A DNA stretch of 25,928 bases, taken from positions 1 to 25,928 of IMG/VR virus record IMGVR_UViG_3300010885_047627. One strand, 5' to 3'. The stretch comes from a virus. The position numbers were made by a program, and so were the translations under genes. The notes under the pieces are model-generated. The model ran no database searches. It was not told where the DNA came from and worked only from the letters and a program-made list of their open reading frames with translations. Within the stretch, counting starts at the first letter, position 1; the number at the start of each line of letters is the position of its first letter. Positions 22,171 through 25,928 of the stretch are shown piece after piece.

Positions 22171-22419
22171 ATGCAGAAAAAAACTCGTAGTCTACTTGAA
22201 GAATTAGATTCGCTCTATATTAAACGCGACCAACGTCATGTGATTGAAAATCGTGCCAACAATATCATTGCCAGTGCCATTCATTTGCTGGAACAAATAG
22301 ATCAAACTTACAACGCCGAAGACGCACAAAATCTACAACGCAAATTGATCAATGCCATCATGCAGCGCAATCCCAACAAGTTTACTCGAACTGTGAGAAA
22401 AACTGATGCAAATTCATGA
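22171..22419 (+). CDS. Small helical protein, conserved in T4-like phages
   Basis: The 82-aa protein has an almost wholly helical pattern: KKTRSLLEELDSLY, HVIENRANNIIASAIHLLEQI and LQRKLINAI. I recall close relatives in marine T4-like phages without function. It is the first gene of a late operon (late promoter 22141-22148) and overlaps the next gene by 14 bp. Late timing suggests a virion or assembly role, which is inference. Confidence 0.75.
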   Translation: MQKKTRSLLEELDSLYIKRDQRHVIENRANNIIASAIHLLEQIDQTYNAEDAQNLQRKLINAIMQRNPNKFTRTVRKTDANS

Positions 22420-23359
22420 AATAACAAAAATACAAGAAGGCCTGGGCTCTGTCTTTAAAAAAGCCGGCGCAATGCTGAGTACCCCAGGTTCGTTGATATC
22501 AGCATCGGGCTATGCCAGTGCCATGGACAAGTATCACCGTGCTCAAGCTGACAGTTCCATAACACAACGACAGCAACAACGCAATGCACAGTTGACACAG
22601 CAAACTCAACAACGTGCTCGACAGTTGGCACAGCAATGGACACAACAGGTCAACTCTCAACGGCCTGCTGCTGGTGCTGCCGCACCAATTCCTGAAGACT
22701 CCGGGTTACCTACACCGGCCGAACAGAACAAACTCCAACAACGCATAACTGCAGCAACTGCACCCAAAACTGGATTCAAGGCCTTGCCTGGCGCCAAACC
22801 AGCCACAGGCAATCCAGCACAGCCCGCAACACAGTCACAAAGAACTCTCATGACCGGAACTCGTGCCACACAGTTTGTGAACTGGGTAAACGCTCAACTG
22901 CGCACCACAGTCGACGGCACCAACCAAGTGTTAAGCCTAGATGATGTGCGCCTGCCAGCCAACGGAAATCCCACTGCTCAGGCCCTGGCTCAATTGTTGC
23001 CGGCCATAATACAAAAAAATGATCCAGCAGCAGTTGAACAATATCTCATGACGGCCATGACTGCCATACAAAAACGAGCTGCTGAAATTAAAAAACAAGT
23101 GGCCAATCCAATACGTGTACCGCAAATTGTTCAATCGGTCAATGGGCAGTATCAGATCGGCAACACTCGTATTGATTCCAGCACCCCCTGGGGCAATAAC
23201 ATAGCATACTTGATCTCCAGCGAGTCTGAAAATGGTCACCCACCAAGAATCACACAGGGTGCTGGCGGAACCTTTATGCTGGGTCAGTACATGTTGGATA
23301 CCAACGATCCACAAGAACGTCAGTTGATCGATGTGATTCGGAAATTAATGGGCCTATGA
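22406..23359 (+). CDS. Gln/Ala/Pro-rich late protein, function unknown
   Basis: The 317-aa protein has an N-terminal segment IHEITKIQEGLGSVFKKAG, a Gln-rich coiled-coil region (about residues 50-85, with RQQQRNAQLTQQTQQRARQ), and an Ala/Pro/Thr-rich linker (85-145). A more ordered C-terminus ends WGNNIAYLISSESENG. There is no enzyme motif and no membrane segment. The layout (helical start, disordered linker, folded end) suits a virion-associated or assembly protein. It starts inside the previous gene and overlaps the next by 4 bp (ATGA). Confidence 0.7.
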   Translation: MQIHEITKIQEGLGSVFKKAGAMLSTPGSLISASGYASAMDKYHRAQADSSITQRQQQRNAQLTQQTQQRARQLAQQWTQQVNSQRPAAGAAAPIPEDSGLPTPAEQNKLQQRITAATAPKTGFKALPGAKPATGNPAQPATQSQRTLMTGTRATQFVNWVNAQLRTTVDGTNQVLSLDDVRLPANGNPTAQALAQLLPAIIQKNDPAAVEQYLMTAMTAIQKRAAEIKKQVANPIRVPQIVQSVNGQYQIGNTRIDSSTPWGNNIAYLISSESENGHPPRITQGAGGTFMLGQYMLDTNDPQERQLIDVIRKLMGL

Positions 23360-25311
23360 AAACTTTACAAGCACTGCTGGAAGGCGGCAATGTATTTAAA
23401 AACAGTCAAGGCCAGTCTCTGACTCAACGCATCAATCAAAGCGATGTGCCGGCCACTGTGGCCTGGCTTGAACAACTGACCGGATTGGATTTTACCACAG
23501 ATATAGATCCAGACACAAAAAAGCCACGTCGTTGGCTAGGGTCAACCGGCAAAGCACCCACATCGGGCGACTTAGATCTGGCTGTGGATTTAAATGATGT
23601 TTCCAAAGATCAACTGGCTGCTATATTATCGCAGTGGGCCATCGGTCACAAATTAAAACCTGAAGAATACGTCAAAAAAGCCGGTGAAGTGCATTTTCGC
23701 ACACCCATTACCGGTCGTCCTGACCTGGGCTATGTGCAAACAGACTTCATGTTCTTCCCCAACTTGGACTGGGGCACATTCTTTTATTCAGGCGGCGAAG
23801 ATTCGGCCTACAAAGGCGCCAATCGCAACATATTAATGAGCAGCATTGCCAAACAACTGGGGCTCAAGGTAGGTGCCAATGGCATGTTCAGTCGCACCAC
23901 TAATCAACTGGTGGATGGCGGCCTGGATCCTGACCATGTGGCACAGGTGTTGTTGGGCCGTGGGCGCACAAGAAAAGATCTCAAAAATGTTGAAAGCATT
24001 TTTGCTGCCCTGGCCCGAGACAAGGACCGGGAAGCCAAGGTTCGAGACTTTCGTGATTACTTGACCAAAGAAGGGTTACCGCAGCCCGATGCAGTGCAAG
24101 AAAATACAGAGCTTTATCAACCAGTGACTGATGCGCATTTTCTGGCACGTCTCCGAGACCGAATTGTAAACCAAGGCATGCAGGTCATTATCGAAGCTGA
24201 TGTACAAGGTGGCCGAGCCAAAGGTATCGAACACCTTGAAGATTATGTATTTCGCAATGGCAGTGCCGGTATCAAGAAAGCACTGGACATTGTTGATCAT
24301 GTCAAAATGGATACTCGTTCAACCACAACAGTCAAGTGGGACGGTAGTCCTGCATTGATATTTGGTCGTGATGCCAATGGAACATTCGTATTGACTGATG
24401 TTTCTGGATTCACAGCCAAAGGCTACAACGGACTGTTTACAAGTCCGCGCCAGGTCATACAACATTTGGCTGCTAGAGATGCCGATGCCGCTGCCAAAGG
24501 AAAAAAAGCTGACCGTGTGCAAGAATTGGCACCGGTCTACGAACAACTTTGGCCCATGCTGGATGCTGCCGTGCCTAAAAACTATCATGGATATTTCCAA
24601 GGCGATTTATTGTATATGGATACTCCTGCATTGGTGGCTGGAAATTATGTTTTTCAGCCCAACGAAATAGAATACAAGATACCAGCTGCCAGTGATGTGG
24701 GGCAACGCATTGGCAACAGCAATGTTGGTATTGCCATGCACACCAAATACCCGGAACCGGGCGCCCCCAAACAACCCATTGGCAATTTTAAATTTCAACC
24801 GGTACGTGGACTGTTGTTGCTGGAACCGGTATATGCCAAGGAAAATGTAAGTCCAGATTCGGCCACAATAAAAGATTTGAAAGCAATCTATCGCAACGAA
24901 GGCAGTGCCATTGATCAACTGTTTAATCCTGCTGAATTGCGAGCACAACAAATTACTGACTTGCCCAAGCTGTGTATAGACTACATCAACAGCCGAGTAG
25001 GCACCAATTTTGACAATCTGTTGGTACAGTTTGGTCCTTGGTTGCAGACAAAAGTGAACCCCCGCAAATACAACAATATTGTAGAATATCTACAAAGCCC
25101 ACGTAGCAATTTGGAAGGCATGGCTGCGGCCTTTACAGCCTGGGAGCTGTTGCATGCGGTCAAAATGGAACTGTTGGGGCAGTTAGACCTGCAACACCCT
25201 GGACAAGAAGGTTGGGTCATGGCCACACCGGCCGGCATAGCCAAGGCTGTAAATAGATTGGCCGGTGGGTTTACTGCTGCCAATCGTCAAAAAAACAACT
25301 CCGTTGACTAA
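23356..25311 (+). CDS. Two-domain nucleotidyltransferase + KxDG ligase-like protein
   Basis: The 651-aa protein has an N-terminal Pol-beta-type nucleotidyltransferase core: GS (residues 62-63), then GDLDLAVD (Asp72, Asp74) and a third acidic residue in VQTDFMFF (Asp130). The C-terminal half has KWDGSPALIFG (Lys327, Asp329, Gly330), like motif I of covalent nucleotidyltransferases (DNA/RNA ligases, capping enzymes), then GYFQGDLLYMD and FKFQPVRGLLLLEPV as possible later motifs. A similar KFDGSPALVFG block occurs in an uncharacterised marine-phage family (DUF6267, from memory). It may transfer nucleotides to nucleic acid or protein; late operon placement suggests a packaged or assembly-linked role. 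Confidence 0.68.
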   Translation: MKTLQALLEGGNVFKNSQGQSLTQRINQSDVPATVAWLEQLTGLDFTTDIDPDTKKPRRWLGSTGKAPTSGDLDLAVDLNDVSKDQLAAILSQWAIGHKLKPEEYVKKAGEVHFRTPITGRPDLGYVQTDFMFFPNLDWGTFFYSGGEDSAYKGANRNILMSSIAKQLGLKVGANGMFSRTTNQLVDGGLDPDHVAQVLLGRGRTRKDLKNVESIFAALARDKDREAKVRDFRDYLTKEGLPQPDAVQENTELYQPVTDAHFLARLRDRIVNQGMQVIIEADVQGGRAKGIEHLEDYVFRNGSAGIKKALDIVDHVKMDTRSTTTVKWDGSPALIFGRDANGTFVLTDVSGFTAKGYNGLFTSPRQVIQHLAARDADAAAKGKKADRVQELAPVYEQLWPMLDAAVPKNYHGYFQGDLLYMDTPALVAGNYVFQPNEIEYKIPAASDVGQRIGNSNVGIAMHTKYPEPGAPKQPIGNFKFQPVRGLLLLEPVYAKENVSPDSATIKDLKAIYRNEGSAIDQLFNPAELRAQQITDLPKLCIDYINSRVGTNFDNLLVQFGPWLQTKVNPRKYNNIVEYLQSPRSNLEGMAAAFTAWELLHAVKMELLGQLDLQHPGQEGWVMATPAGIAKAVNRLAGGFTAANRQKNNSVD

Positions 25312-25332
25312 TCGCCATTTTTTGTCAATTTT

Positions 25333-25340
25333 CATAAATA
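25333..25340 (+). promoter_or_regulatory. Putative T4-type late promoter
   Basis: CATAAATA, identical to the copy at 209-216, lies 41 bp before the ATG at 25382. It is followed by AAGGAG (25368-25373). Confidence 0.65.
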
Positions 25341-25381
25341 AAAGCAGACCCAACGTGGTCATAAACTAAGGAGATTTTCAA

Positions 25382-25789
25382 ATGGCTTATATTACCCCTG
25401 TATCTGGTGGATCACAACCAGTATTTGCAACCGACGTATTGAACGGTAACATTGCGCAGACAGCTAACATTGCTGCTCAAGGTCCTTTCAATCCAGCTGG
25501 TCCCAAGTTAGACTTCTTCAGCGTTACAGCCAACGCCAGCGTAGGTAGCCAAGGTGGCGTGAATCAATACGTTGCCAACGTTATCCAATCTGTTCAACAA
25601 ACAGCCACAGTGGCTTTGTTTCAAGTTGGTCCTGTTAACACTGTAATGAACTTTGCAATTTACCCTGCTAATGCATACACAACCTCTACATTTGTTGCCG
25701 CTGTTCAAGCAGCCAACGTAGCCGGTATTGGTGTTCCAACTGCTAACGTTGCAGGCTCAGCAACATTCACAAATCTTTCTAGCATCTAA
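25382..25789 (+). CDS. Small late protein, probably virion structural
   Basis: The 135-aa protein starts at ATG 25382 with AAGGAG 8 nt upstream and its own late promoter. It is rich in Ala, Val, Asn, Thr, Gly and Gln, with few charged residues, and shows alternating strands (VQQTATVALFQVG, TVMNFAIYP). This composition suits a beta-rich virion surface or decoration protein. The signals for initiation and termination suggest high expression. No family signature is recognised. Confidence 0.72.
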   Translation: MAYITPVSGGSQPVFATDVLNGNIAQTANIAAQGPFNPAGPKLDFFSVTANASVGSQGGVNQYVANVIQSVQQTATVALFQVGPVNTVMNFAIYPANAYTTSTFVAAVQAANVAGIGVPTANVAGSATFTNLSSI

Positions 25790-25812
25790 TTAGTTGATTT
25801 GTACCAAACATC

Positions 25813-25835
25813 AAACCTGCTTCGGCAGGTTTTTT
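25813..25835 (+). terminator. Rho-independent terminator with TTCG loop
   Basis: AAACCTGC (25813-25820), TTCG, GCAGGTTT (25825-25832), with T run to 25835. It ends the 25382 transcript. Confidence 0.9.
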
Positions 25836-25836
25836 G

Positions 25837-25928
25837 TTGACTGGATTTTACAAGTATAAGTAAACATGCTCGTGTAGCAATCTTGTCCTGCATAGGGCGG
25901 GACCGGAACGACACACACATACACAGGA
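25837..25928 (+). other. Unassigned leader-like tail with a hairpin
   Basis: No gene is seen. A -35-like TTGACT (25837-25842) and TATAAG (25855-25860) are only 12 bp apart, so a promoter is doubtful. GTCCTGC (25885-25891) and GCGGGAC (25897-25903) form a 7-bp stem with one G-T pair. The last bases (CAGGA) resemble a ribosome site for a gene beyond the edge. Confidence 0.4.

Noticed and set aside
25837-25868. Sigma70 promoter and leaderless ATG after the last terminator
   Set aside because: The -35 and -10-like elements are 12 bp apart, and the ATG at 25866 meets a stop after two further codons.
1-25928. CRISPR arrays, tRNA genes or insertion sequences
   Set aside because: No regularly spaced repeats, tRNA-like folds, transposase motifs or flanking inverted repeats were found on reading.

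Overview
This window is a segment of a T4-like tailed-phage (myovirus) genome, most like the marine and freshwater relatives of T4. The evidence is a nearly complete T4-type recombination and replication set on the + strand: gp32 single-stranded DNA-binding protein, UvsX, UvsY, UvsW, gp61-type primase and gp41-type helicase, with a probable gp62 clamp-loader subunit. TAAATA-core late promoters typical of T4 relatives are also present. Early-type promoters match the bacterial sigma70 consensus (TTGACC, 17 bp, TATAAT), so the host is probably a proteobacterium. No photosynthesis genes are seen. The host cannot be named from sequence alone.

Layout. 1-185 is the tail of an upstream gene, followed by a promoter and terminator region. 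342-4564 holds gp32, then four accessory genes: sulfotransferase, radical SAM, short-chain dehydrogenase, radical SAM. 4548-8061 holds uvsX, a glycosyltransferase-like gene, an acidic small protein, uvsY and a methyltransferase. 8084-8670 is a monocistronic late gene with tandem terminators. 8671-10741 is a run of small genes and an AAA ATPase, each with its own sigma70 promoter. 10740-17429 holds a P-loop protein, uvsW, an SGNH hydrolase, a conserved unknown, the probable gp62, a zinc-finger protein, a compact DnaE-like protein and a sulfotransferase-like gene. One reverse-strand gene lies at 17400-17777. A late fibre-like gene follows at 17838. Primase, helicase and an SGNH gene occupy 19029-22145. 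A late operon at 22141-25311 ends with a two-domain nucleotidyltransferase/ligase-like protein. A small late gene, a terminator and an unassigned tail close the window.

How the genes work together. The core genes form the recombination-dependent replication machine: gp32 coats ssDNA, UvsY loads UvsX, UvsW remodels branched DNA, and the gp41/gp61 primosome drives the fork. Genes that look like small-molecule or glycan modifiers are threaded between them, mostly with ATGA-type overlaps, so they are probably translated from the same messages. They comprise a sulfotransferase and two similar P-loop proteins, two radical SAM enzymes, an SDR, a methyltransferase, a glycosyltransferase-like protein and two SGNH hydrolases. 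This scattered set is the best candidate for an undescribed system, but its substrate is not visible from the sequence.

Regulation is unusually readable. There are four near-identical extended -10 promoters in series, four genes whose ATG falls at or within one base of the predicted transcription start (leaderless), and promoters that touch or overlap terminators. The gp32 leader contains three AGGCAAC repeats and a palindrome. Function calls rest on motif reading and family memory, without database searches.
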